Source: Labilithrix sp. (GTDB lineage Bacteria; Myxococcota_A; Polyangia; Polyangiales; Polyangiaceae). Taken from it: 64,000 bases of DNA. The stretch's first letter is position 1, and the number at the start of each line of letters is the position of its first letter. Below, in pieces: positions 38,275-45,670 of this stretch. A program made the position numbers and the translations under genes. The notes below the pieces were generated by a model that was not told the origin of the DNA, did not search any database, and was given only the letters and a program-made list of their open reading frames with translations. The stretch covers positions 54,967 through 118,966 of the forward strand of contig JAHBWD010000023.1 of the NCBI GenBank assembly GCA_019637175.1, written 5' to 3'.

Positions 38275-39105
38275 CTACACGGAGAGGCGCGCGATCGCCG
38301 ACGCGAGGTTCTCTCTGGCGCGCGCCTCGAAGCGATCGCGCAGCACCGGCGTCGCGTAGATGAACGGTCGATCGAGGAAGCGGCGCAACACGGCCGCTCG
38401 CCCGGCGCGAAACGCCGCGGGCTCGACCCAGCCGTACTCTCGCCGGATCTCCTCCTCGAAGCGGGCGTACGTCTCGGCGTCGGCGCCGAGGATCGACAGA
38501 TCGACGTCGATGACCAGCGCGGCGTCGCCGGTGAGCGCGACGTGGTCCTTCGTCGCGCGCACGTGCGCGGCGACGCGCTCGACGCGCTCGCGCGGCGCTC
38601 CGGCGCCGAGCAGCACTTCTTCTGCGAGCGCGGCGCTCCGCGCTTCGTTGTCGGACGCGCGGGTGTCGTAGACCGCGTCGTGAAACCAGAGCGCGGCCTC
38701 GACCTCGGGGAGATCTTTCGCGAGCGAAGCGACCCTGGGATCGTCGAGGAGCGCGAGGCACGAGCCGACGTGGAGCGACGTGTGGTAGGCGCGTGAGGGA
38801 TCGTCGTAGGCGGCGCGCAGCCGATCGAGCGCGGCGCGAGAGCCGCCGGTCGCGCCGAGCGCCGCCCACGTCTCGCCGAAGCGACGGCTGGGCAAGAGGC
38901 ACGGCCCGACGACGTAGCCGGCCGGGACCGCTTCGTTCCACTCCAGCCTGATCGCATGCTCGTCGCAGATCTCGCTGCACGCGCACCGATCGCACTTCAT
39001 GCGAGCGAATTCGATGCCGATCTCCTCGACGCTCTCCGCGCCCGTCGAGCCGCATCGCGGGCATCGCACGACCGTACGCGTCGCGGCGCTCATGCGCCCG
39101 ATCAT
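38275..39105 (-). CDS. Zinc-ribbon plus HD-type phosphohydrolase (COG4339-like)
   Basis: 276 residues. An N-terminal segment has CPRC at 15-18 and CDRCACSEIC near 38-47, suggesting a zinc ribbon. The rest matches the COG4339 predicted metal-dependent HD superfamily: AYHTSLHVGSCL (first His pair), LWFHDAVYD (HD) and IDVDLSILG (distal Asp). The COG4339 core normally stands alone at about 200 residues, so the zinc head is an addition. A Met at 39093 is an alternative start. The substrate is unknown; HD enzymes cleave nucleotides or phosphate esters. It is convergent with the hemerythrin gene. Confidence 0.82.
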   Translation of the reverse strand: MIGRMSAATRTVVRCPRCGSTGAESVEEIGIEFARMKCDRCACSEICDEHAIRLEWNEAVPAGYVVGPCLLPSRRFGETWAALGATGGSRAALDRLRAAYDDPSRAYHTSLHVGSCLALLDDPRVASLAKDLPEVEAALWFHDAVYDTRASDNEARSAALAEEVLLGAGAPRERVERVAAHVRATKDHVALTGDAALVIDVDLSILGADAETYARFEEEIRREYGWVEPAAFRAGRAAVLRRFLDRPFIYATPVLRDRFEARARENLASAIARLSV

Positions 39106-39147
39106 GGGGCCGAACCGGCCGCGAAAGAAGCCCTCTGTCGCCGGCGC

Positions 39148-40263
39148 TCAGAAGATCGCCTCGCCGACCCGCAAGAGCGCCTCGGCGAAGCCGGCGTCGG
39201 CGAGCGCGAGCGGCAGCATCGGCACGAGCGCGCCGGCGACGACGGCGACGAGCACCGCGCGGGGCAGGAGGAGCATCCGGATGGCCTCGACGCGTTCGAA
39301 GCTCCCGCCGAGATCGTTCAATGCCTGGATCGACGAAGCGCCGAGCGACTCGTGGCCGCTCTGTTGCATGCACTCGTGCTCGAACGCGCCCGCGTATCGA
39401 TTGGCGAACGCGCCATAGACGCGGAGCCCGCGCCGGCGCTCGGCGAGCAAGAGCCCGCTGAACGAAGCGAGCGGCGCCGTCGCCGCGAGCAGCGCCAGCG
39501 CGACGTAGACGCCGATCTCGCGAGGAAGAACGGCGAGCGAGATCCCCTCGAAGCGCATCCGATCGCCCCAGCCCGCGGCGAGCGAGCAGCCGACCGCCAT
39601 CACCACCGTACCGAACGCGGCCGACGGCCCGCTCAGCGGCTCGAGGCCGGCGACGCGATCCGGGTGCAGGTGATGGAGGGAGAGCGGCAGCCGCGACAGG
39701 CGCCTGAGATAGACGGCCCAGAGGCACCATCGCCAGATCAGCCGCAAGAGGAGGAAGCGATAGAGGAAGATGGAGGGCAGCAGGCTCCATCGCACGACGG
39801 GCTCCGCGCTCCGCGTGAGCGCCGGCAGAACGACGATGCTGACGAGCGCGACGGCCGCGAGCCCGCCTTCGACGCCGGCGGAGTCGCGCAGGCGTGACGT
39901 GCGGGCGACGACGGCGCCGTGAGCCTCGCGGCGCTCGGGGGCGATGAGCTCGGCCTCGACGAGGTAGCGCCCGGCTTCGCTCGCCATCAAGGAGATGAAG
40001 GACTCGGCGAGGATCAACAGCGGCAGCGTGACCAGCACGCGCATGTGAGGCAGGAGCTCGACGAACGTGTCGCTCCAGCGACCCGCGACGATGCGCCATC
40101 CGATCCCGACGGCGAGGATCGGCAGGTACGCGATCGCGACGGCGATCAGCGCGCGACGCGTCGGGTCGCGCGGATCGTCGCGTGCGACGTGGAGCGCGCG
40201 CTCCATGCGACGCAGCGGTCCGCCTGAACCGATCTCGTAAGTCGGAACGTCCGCGACATCCAT
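39148..40263 (-). CDS. Polytopic membrane protein of unknown function
   Basis: 371 residues with about seven hydrophobic segments, e.g. ALIAVAIAYLPILAVGIGW near 40, LVTLPLLILAESFISLM near 77, GLAAVALVSIVVLPAL near 132, and others near 165, 220, 255 and 340. Charged loops separate them. No transporter or enzyme motif was recognised. It is the downstream neighbour of the DUF4142 gene on the same strand, 59 bp away. Confidence 0.78.
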   Translation of the reverse strand: MDVADVPTYEIGSGGPLRRMERALHVARDDPRDPTRRALIAVAIAYLPILAVGIGWRIVAGRWSDTFVELLPHMRVLVTLPLLILAESFISLMASEAGRYLVEAELIAPERREAHGAVVARTSRLRDSAGVEGGLAAVALVSIVVLPALTRSAEPVVRWSLLPSIFLYRFLLLRLIWRWCLWAVYLRRLSRLPLSLHHLHPDRVAGLEPLSGPSAAFGTVVMAVGCSLAAGWGDRMRFEGISLAVLPREIGVYVALALLAATAPLASFSGLLLAERRRGLRVYGAFANRYAGAFEHECMQQSGHESLGASSIQALNDLGGSFERVEAIRMLLLPRAVLVAVVAGALVPMLPLALADAGFAEALLRVGEAIF

Positions 40264-40322
40264 CGCGGGCTCATCTCAGCAAGGCACGTGCTCGCGCCGG
40301 TGTGCGACGGCTCGCCCAACCC

Positions 40323-40886
40323 TCAGCGATCGTGCTTCTGCTTCAGCTCCTTGGCCTTGGCCAGGTGCTCTTCGAACACCGGCAGCGTCTTCTCCGCCCA
40401 TGCGCGCACGTCGGGATCCTTCACGTCGCGCACGGCTTCGCGGAGCTCCTTCACGTCGTCCTCGTGGTCGTCGACCATGTCGTCGGCGTACTCCTTGTCG
40501 AACTTCGGCCCGCTCAGCTTCGACAGCTTGATGATCGTCTCTTGCTCGTCGTGGCCGACCTCGTGCGGAAGCACGACACCCTTCTTCGCGGCGAGCTGGG
40601 CGAGCTCTTCGTTCGCTTTCTGATGGTCCGTCACCATGCGCTGGCCGAACGCCTTCACGTCGGCCGAGGCGCCGCGCTGCACCGCGAGCTTGCCGAGCGC
40701 GACCTCGGCCACGCCGCCACGCGCGGCCTTGGTCATGAGCTCCTTCTCTTCATGCGTGAGCGCCGCGACCGGAGCCGGGTGCTCTTCGGTGGCCGACGTC
40801 GTCTCCGTCGTGGCCTTCTCCGGCCTTCTGCATGCGAGCGCGAGCGCGGCGATGGCAAGCGCTCCGATCACGTTCACACGTCTCAT
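40323..40886 (-). CDS. DUF4142 lipoprotein
   Basis: 187 residues. The signal peptide ends in ALAC (Cys19). The helical DUF4142 domain (ferritin-like four-helix fold) spans about 45-180 with AARGGVAEVALGKLA, FGQRMVTDHQKANEEL and DDMVDDHEDDVKEL. The family is periplasmic and common in soil bacteria; its function is unclear, although the fold is that of metal-binding bundles. The start is supported by a GAGCTC-containing upstream stretch but not by a strong ribosome site. Confidence 0.9.
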   Translation of the reverse strand: MRRVNVIGALAIAALALACRRPEKATTETTSATEEHPAPVAALTHEEKELMTKAARGGVAEVALGKLAVQRGASADVKAFGQRMVTDHQKANEELAQLAAKKGVVLPHEVGHDEQETIIKLSKLSGPKFDKEYADDMVDDHEDDVKELREAVRDVKDPDVRAWAEKTLPVFEEHLAKAKELKQKHDR

Positions 40887-40993
40887 GACGAGCTCCCTTC
40901 TCGAGGTTCACCCTCGCTTTTTCTCGGGTTGATCCAGGCAATCGCGATGCCGCGCCGCGAGAGAGCTGAGCGGGGATGACGCGCGCGAGAGAG

Positions 40994-41007
40994 AGAGCTA
41001 CAGCTCT
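40994..41007. promoter_or_regulatory. Palindrome upstream of the isomerase gene
   Basis: AGAGCT-AC-AGCTCT is a perfect inverted repeat ending 21 bp before the GTG start at 41029. A GGAGG-type ribosome site lies between. It is a candidate operator; no regulator gene is next to it. Confidence 0.35.
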
Positions 41008-41028
41008 TGCTCGACCGGAGGGCGAAGC

Positions 41029-41688
41029 GTGCCGACGAGCGTTCGATTCTTCTTCGACTACGTCTCCCCGTACGCGTACCTCGCGTCCACGCAGCTCCCC
41101 GCGCTCGCTTCTCGACGCGGCGTCGAGGTCGAGCACGTACCGGTGCTCTTCGCCGCGATGCTCGACGCGTCGGGGGCGCGAGGTCCTGGCGAAGTCCCGA
41201 TGCGTCGTGACTACATGTTCCACGACATCGTTCGGCTCGCGCGCCTGTTCGGCGTTCCCCTCGAGCCGCCGGCGACGCATCCCTTCAACCCGCTCGTCGC
41301 CTTGCGGGTCACGCACGGCGTGGAAGACGCGCGCGAGCGACGCGCGCTCGTCGACGCGCTCTTTCGCGCCGTGTGGGTCGAGAGCCTCGCGATCGATCGG
41401 CCCGAAGTCGTCGCGAACGTCGCGCGCGGGATCGGCCTCGACGGCGACGCGCTCGTCGATCGCGCGAGCCGCCCCGACGCGAAGGCGCGGCTGCGCGCCG
41501 CGACCGACGAGGCGATCGCGGCGCGCGTGTTCGGTGTGCCCACGATGATCGCGAGCGGCGAGCTCTTCTGGGGGGTCGACTCGCTCCACCTCCTCGAGAG
41601 GTTCCTCGACGGCGCCGACGCGACCGATCCGAGCGTGATCGAACGATGGCGCCGCGTCGCACCTTCGGCGTCGCGACGCGCGATCTAG
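41029..41688 (+). CDS. DsbA-fold 2-hydroxychromene-2-carboxylate isomerase-like protein
   Basis: 219 residues from a GTG with GGAGG upstream. FFFDYVSPYAYLAS is the family signature, with Ser13 in the place of the thioredoxin-fold active Cys; HPFNPLVALR and VFGVPTMI (cis-Pro loop) follow. Members are glutathione-dependent isomerases of aromatic catabolism, and many homologues have unknown substrates. No naphthalene-type pathway genes are nearby, so a general GST-like role is as likely. It is convergent with the hydrolase gene, with a four-base overlap. Confidence 0.9.
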   Translation: MPTSVRFFFDYVSPYAYLASTQLPALASRRGVEVEHVPVLFAAMLDASGARGPGEVPMRRDYMFHDIVRLARLFGVPLEPPATHPFNPLVALRVTHGVEDARERRALVDALFRAVWVESLAIDRPEVVANVARGIGLDGDALVDRASRPDAKARLRAATDEAIAARVFGVPTMIASGELFWGVDSLHLLERFLDGADATDPSVIERWRRVAPSASRRAI

Positions 41689-42701
41689 GCGCCGCCGGCG
41701 GCGAAGCCCGCGATCTCCGACGCGAGCTCGGGAAAGATCGGCAGCGAAGGATTGACGTACGAATCTCGCTGCGCGGCGGGCGACGCGTCGACGGCCTTGA
41801 GGACGTGGTTCATCCCGTCGAGCACGAGCAGCCGCGCGTCTGCGCGCGCGGCGGCGAGACGCTCGGCGTCGGCGACCGAGACCTGGATGTCGGTCGTGCC
41901 TTGGACGATCAACACCTCGGGCGCGCTCAGCGCCCGAACCTCTGCGGCGGGATCGTACTTCAACCAGGAGATGATGTAGTCCTGCACGGAAGGACGGAAG
42001 ATCGCGGCGAGCTCCTGCGGAACGTCGTCGACGCGCTCGCCTCGCTCGAGCGACGAGAGGATCGAGAGCGCCCTCGCGCGGAGCGTCGGATCGCCGAGGT
42101 TCTTCGTGAGCTGCTCGCGCAGCACCTCGCCGGCGGGGCGCCCGGCGCCGGCGAGCGACACGAACGCGTCGACCGGCGCGCGGCGCGCGGCGACCATGCC
42201 GACGAGGGATCCCTCGCTGTGGCCCACGAGCGTGACGCGCGAGACGCGATGGTCGGCGCGGAGCGCGTCGACGAAGAGCGCCGCGTCGTCGGCGCCCATC
42301 TCGAAGCGAAGGTCTGCCTCCGAGGGAGCGCCGCTCTTGCTCGCGCCGATGCCCGCTTTGTCGTAGCGAAGCGAGCCGACGCCGCGATCGACGAGCGCCT
42401 GCGAGAGCAAGCGATAGGGCTGCGCCGCGAGCGTCGGCTGATTCCCTTCTCGATCCGTCGGCCCGGATCCGGCGACGATCAACGCGACCGGGTGCGGGCC
42501 GCAGCCCGAAGGAAGAACGAGCGTGCCCTCGAGCGCGCCGCGCGCGTTCTTCACCGAGATCGTCTCGGTCGACGCCTCGCAGACGGCCGGCGCGCCCGCG
42601 GCGGGCTCCGGGCTCCGGGGCGATCCGCCCGTTCCGGTGCAGGCCATGGCCAGGAAGGCGAGCAAGGGCGCGCCCAAGACATACGGGATCCAAGCGTTCA
42701 T
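41685..42701 (-). CDS. Alpha/beta-hydrolase lipoprotein
   Basis: 338 residues. The signal peptide ends in AMAC (Cys21). The alpha/beta-hydrolase core carries the nucleophile elbow GHSEG, a GSGPTDREGN oxyanion region and the catalytic His in GMNHVLK. It resembles the secreted esterase/DUF-type serine hydrolases attached to membranes. A GAGGAG lies upstream of the ATG. It is 13 bp downstream of the DUF2089-partner membrane gene on the same strand and may belong to that operon. Confidence 0.9.
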   Translation of the reverse strand: MNAWIPYVLGAPLLAFLAMACTGTGGSPRSPEPAAGAPAVCEASTETISVKNARGALEGTLVLPSGCGPHPVALIVAGSGPTDREGNQPTLAAQPYRLLSQALVDRGVGSLRYDKAGIGASKSGAPSEADLRFEMGADDAALFVDALRADHRVSRVTLVGHSEGSLVGMVAARRAPVDAFVSLAGAGRPAGEVLREQLTKNLGDPTLRARALSILSSLERGERVDDVPQELAAIFRPSVQDYIISWLKYDPAAEVRALSAPEVLIVQGTTDIQVSVADAERLAAARADARLLVLDGMNHVLKAVDASPAAQRDSYVNPSLPIFPELASEIAGFAAGGA

Positions 42702-42714
42702 GTTTTCTAGCTCC

Positions 42715-43368
42715 TCAAGAGAAAAGGGGGCGCAGACACCACAGGGCGAGCTTGGTCACGATCTCGGCGCCGAGCAGCGCGCCGATGAACGCCGCAGCGA
42801 GGCGCCCACCGCGCAGCCCGGAGACCGTGCGCACACCAAGAACGAGAAGGAAGACGAGCGCGCCGAGGCCGACGAGGCCGACCAACGCGAGCAAGATCAT
42901 GGCGAGGCTCGCGCCCTTCGTCGGGTCGATCGGCGCGCGGCCGACGAGCAGCGCCATCGGCGGGGCGATCACGACGTATGCAGCGCGCGAGAGCCCCACG
43001 ACGCCGAGCACGTCGATCGCGCGCACGTTGCGCGAGAGCGCGCGCAGCACCACCCAGAACACGAGCGCGGTGAGCGGCCACGCGACGAGCTGATCGAGGA
43101 TCGCGATCGCGAGCGGCACGCTTGCGCCGAAGTGGAGATCGAGTGCGCCGTCGTAGCGCGCGCCGAGCCGCGACGTGGCGACGCCGGCGAGCGCGACGCC
43201 GAGGCCCATCGCGGAGGTCACCTCTCCGCTCCAGCGCGCGAAGGGGTTGCGTGGGGCCGCGCGAACCGGCGCGCCGCTCTTGACGGCGGCGAGCAGGCGC
43301 GCCTCCTCGGCCGCGTCGATGGCGCGCGCGCGGGCGAGCTCGCGGATGCGATCTTCGGGCGTGCTCAT
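42715..43368 (-). CDS. Membrane protein with SHOCT-like N-terminus, partner of the DUF2089 regulator
   Basis: 217 residues from the ATG at 43368, which overlaps the stop of the DUF2089 gene (ATGA). The first 30 residues (DRIRELARARAIDAAEEARLLAAV) look like a SHOCT/short-helix oligomerisation motif. Four or five hydrophobic segments follow with a YIP1-like arrangement. Paired DUF2089 regulator/membrane protein genes are common in bacteria; the membrane protein may tether or modulate the regulator. Function is inferred from neighbourhood only. Confidence 0.75.
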   Translation of the reverse strand: MSTPEDRIRELARARAIDAAEEARLLAAVKSGAPVRAAPRNPFARWSGEVTSAMGLGVALAGVATSRLGARYDGALDLHFGASVPLAIAILDQLVAWPLTALVFWVVLRALSRNVRAIDVLGVVGLSRAAYVVIAPPMALLVGRAPIDPTKGASLAMILLALVGLVGLGALVFLLVLGVRTVSGLRGGRLAAAFIGALLGAEIVTKLALWCLRPLFS

Positions 43369-43730
43369 AGCCCCACCTTCTTCAGCTGCTCGGCCGCGGC
43401 CTGCGCGGTGATCGAGCCGGTCTCGAGCGCGTCGAGGATCTCGTGGCGCCGCCGATCGACGCCGCGCTCGAGATCGTCGAGGCGCGCGAGGATCTCGTCG
43501 AGCCTGCCGCGCACCGTCGGGTAGCTCACGCCGAGGAGCTGCGCCATCGCCTTGAGGCTGCCGCTCGAGCGTACGAACGCGGTCACGAACGCGAGATCGT
43601 CGGGAGGTAGGTTGAGGAGGAGCGGGATCTCGAACTGGCCGTCGAGCGCGGTACCGCACGAGCGGCACGCGAGACGGGTCGCGACGAGATCTCCCTCGCA
43701 GCTTGGGCAGCGAACCACGAGCCGAGCCAT
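43365..43730 (-). CDS. DUF2089 zinc-ribbon/HTH regulator
   Basis: 121 residues. CPSC (8-11) and CRSC (22-25) form a zinc ribbon, followed by an HTH of the DUF2089 family (FVRSSGSLKAMAQLLGVSYPTVRGRLDEIL, about 52-81), the pattern of small sensory transcription factors. Its upstream region is AT-rich, with an inverted repeat and a TAAAAT -10-like hexamer (43752-43786), suggesting autoregulation. It probably controls the downstream membrane protein and hydrolase genes. Confidence 0.85.
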   Translation of the reverse strand: MARLVVRCPSCEGDLVATRLACRSCGTALDGQFEIPLLLNLPPDDLAFVTAFVRSSGSLKAMAQLLGVSYPTVRGRLDEILARLDDLERGVDRRRHEILDALETGSITAQAAAEQLKKVGL

Positions 43731-43751
43731 GAGCGAGTAAATGGTGCCTCA

Positions 43752-43786
43752 CTTGAGTTAAATCAAGGTTGAGTTGAATTATTTTA
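43752..43786 (-). promoter_or_regulatory. Promoter and inverted-repeat region of the DUF2089 gene
   Basis: CTTGA-GTTAAA-TCAAG (43752-43767) is an inverted repeat with five-base arms; TTGAGTT is repeated 16 bp further on (43769). On the minus strand TAAAAT (43786-43781) resembles a -10 box. The sites lie 22-56 bp upstream of the ATG, where a repressor would act. Confidence 0.45.
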
Positions 43787-43875
43787 AATTCTGTCGAGCT
43801 AAATAGGCGTTGTGCCGCGACTTTTCGCGCGTCACGCGGGGCGTGGCCGCGCTCGTGGTCGCGCCGATCGCACAC

Positions 43876-43919
43876 GACGGACGAGCGACGGACGAGCGAC
43901 GGACGAGCGACGGATGAGC
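43876..43919. repeat. 4 x 11-bp tandem repeat
   Basis: Three exact copies of GACGGACGAGC and a fourth with one change (GACGGATGAGC) run head to tail. The 11-bp period is about one helical turn. Nothing coding overlaps it. Confidence 0.8.
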
Positions 43920-44249
43920 GAGGCGCGCGTGTCGTCGAGATCGAAGCGGAGCTCGGGAGGGCGACGGGATTCGAGCACCATCATCGAGCACACGCCGTCT
44001 TCTGCGCGCCGAGCCCGAACGGATGAGCGCGCCGAAGACGCTCGCGCTACGACGGAGTACGGTTCCGCTGCGCGGGGCGAAACGTGCGCTCGCGTTGTGA
44101 CGCGACGATGAAAGTGCCTCGCTGGAGGTTCCGCGCGCAGCGCCCGAGGTAAGCCGCACGTGCACCGTCGGAGCAAGCGCGGGTCTTTCGCCTCCTGCGG
44201 TCGAGGTCCAGGCTGCTCGAGGTCGCAGGCCGAGTGTCGCTCTAGCTTG

Positions 44250-44266
44250 GCGGTACGTGCGTTGCT
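44250..44266 (+). promoter_or_regulatory. Candidate sigma-54-type promoter
   Basis: CGGTACG-TGCG-TTGCT has the invariant GG (44252-44253) and GC (44264-44265) ten bases apart, plus the ACG and TTGC contexts of -24/-12 promoters; the canonical T before GG and C after it are changed. It would start transcription about 75 bases before the lipoprotein ATG. Chance occurrence in GC-rich DNA is possible. Confidence 0.35.
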
Positions 44267-44320
44267 GAGACGTCGGGCCGGACGCTCGGGCGACCCGTGT
44301 CGCCGGGCGTCACCACAAAC

Positions 44321-44334
44321 GGATCGTTCGATCC
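44321..44334. promoter_or_regulatory. Palindrome next to the lipoprotein ribosome site
   Basis: GGATCG-TT-CGATCC, with six-base perfect arms, ends five bases before the AAGGAG ribosome site (44339-44344) of the gene at 44353. It could be an operator or a small leader hairpin controlling translation. Confidence 0.45.
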
Positions 44335-44352
44335 AAGCAAGGAGAGAGAGTC

Positions 44353-45426
44353 ATGAACTCGAATCGCAATCGTGTGTCCGGCGCGCTGCGCGCGCTTGGA
44401 CTCGGCCTGCTCGCGACGCTCGCTGCGGCGTGCGCCGAGGGCACATCGAACGACGCGAACCAAACCGGCGAGAAGACCGGCAACGCGGAAGCGAAGATCG
44501 TCGGCCTCGGCTGGAACGCAGGCGGCTGCGACGGCAACGGCGCCTTCGACATCTCGTCGGGCTCGAACGACTTTCTGCACTTCGTCGCGGTCGACCGCTC
44601 GGACCTCGAGAACATGAACAGCAACCTGTCGTTCGTCGACAGCAAGAACCAAGAGACCGCGCTCAACGAGAGCGCTGTCGAGGCCAGCGAGTCCTTCAAG
44701 TCGATGTTCGACAGCGCGACGGAGTTCGTCAACGCCGCGCAGACGGCGTCGCTCATCGCGAGCCAGCAGAAGGCCGAAGCCCAGCGCACCGTCAAGACGG
44801 AGACCGAGGAGTCGAGCACGGTCCAGACGGTGTCGAACCGCTCCTCGAGGGGCTCGAGCAACAGCGTGGTCGAGAGCTTCTCGAGCCGCGAAGACTCCGC
44901 GCTCGCCAAGTCGCGAGACTTCGCCAACCGGAGCGTCTCCGGCGCGAGCCGCTCGGACGGCATCGTCGGCGGCATCGGCAACTCCTTCTTCAACAACAGC
45001 TTCGTCAACGCCGGGTCGTTCTCGAACCTCTCGAGCTCGGCGGAGCAGTTCAACCGGCAGGCGACGCACACCGACTTCTCGGAGTCGACTCACTCCGACT
45101 CGCTCATCGTCACGAATCGCTTCCTTCGAACCTTGCTCGACGAGCGGACCGCCACGGCGAGCTCCGCGGCGCAGAAGCAGGAGCTCGAGAGCCTGAACAA
45201 GCAGATCGCGAAGACGGCCGCGAACCAGTCGACCAACGCGCGTTCGCGCGCGACGACGTTCGTCTTCAGCGATCTCAGCCGATTCAACTCGAATCGCGCG
45301 ATCCTCCGCGTCCAGGCGGCGACCCGCCAGGAGCAGTCGAGCTCGCTCATCCGCATCTTCACGGGTAACCAGTTCGGCGTGACCGGCTGGGCGGACTTCG
45401 ATCTCGGCTTCCCGAACTGCCGCTGA
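44353..45426 (+). CDS. Ser/Asn-rich low-complexity lipoprotein
   Basis: 357 residues, with AAGGAG eight bases before the ATG. The signal peptide ends in AAAC (Cys27). The mature part is unusually rich in Ser, Asn, Thr and Gln, with runs such as SNRSSRGSSNSVVESFSS and long helical stretches of TEFVNAAQTASLIASQQKAEAQ type; only two other Cys occur (GGCDG and the terminal PNC). No family was recognised. The composition differs from the Ala/Arg/Asp-rich neighbours and suggests an extended, surface-exposed or filament-like protein. The next gene on the same strand encodes a sigma-54-activator-like regulator. Confidence 0.82.
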   Translation: MNSNRNRVSGALRALGLGLLATLAAACAEGTSNDANQTGEKTGNAEAKIVGLGWNAGGCDGNGAFDISSGSNDFLHFVAVDRSDLENMNSNLSFVDSKNQETALNESAVEASESFKSMFDSATEFVNAAQTASLIASQQKAEAQRTVKTETEESSTVQTVSNRSSRGSSNSVVESFSSREDSALAKSRDFANRSVSGASRSDGIVGGIGNSFFNNSFVNAGSFSNLSSSAEQFNRQATHTDFSESTHSDSLIVTNRFLRTLLDERTATASSAAQKQELESLNKQIAKTAANQSTNARSRATTFVFSDLSRFNSNRAILRVQAATRQEQSSSLIRIFTGNQFGVTGWADFDLGFPNCR

Positions 45427-45597
45427 TCCTCCGCACGCGCGCAAGGCGCGGGGGTCGCCTCGACATCGAGCGCGATCCCTGCGCCGGCGCATCTCGCGAT
45501 CGACCAGGCGACCGGAAGGGATCTTCCCCCCTTCTTGTTCGCAAGCAACGTGCCCGCGTCACTGCGAGCGATTTCTGCCGAGAACCGCGCGTCGAGT

Positions 45598-45613
45598 GTT
45601 CGATTTGTCGAAC
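45598..45613. promoter_or_regulatory. Inverted repeat upstream of the GAF/AAA+ regulator
   Basis: GTTCGA-TTTG-TCGAAC, with six-base perfect arms, lies 57 bp before the regulator ATG in a locally AT-richer stretch. It is a candidate operator or activator site. Confidence 0.4.
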
Positions 45614-45670
45614 TCTGTCTGAAAAATCATACACCCTGATCTCACGGCGCTTGGATTACGCTCGCAGCGG

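Larger units (their letters stand above)
43731..44352. other. 622-bp region without a convincing gene
   Basis: No protein-like or RNA gene was recognised. The first 80 bases are AT-rich and form the DUF2089 promoter. A 4 x 11-bp tandem repeat lies at 43876-43919. The right half holds a sigma-54-like promoter candidate (44250-44266) and a palindrome (44321-44334) ahead of the Ser/Asn-rich lipoprotein gene. Arg-rich open frames in the middle on both strands are not protein-like. Confidence 0.6.

Noticed and set aside
43752..43767. Possible second SoxR box near the DUF2089 gene
   Set aside because: The half-sites are in the opposite order (CTTGA...TCAAG instead of CTCAAG...CTTGAG), so it is not a SoxR operator.
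43812..44111. 99-codon Arg-rich frame between the DUF2089 and Ser/Asn-rich genes
   Set aside because: Composition is dominated by Arg/Thr from the tandem repeat; no ribosome site, motif or plausible fold.
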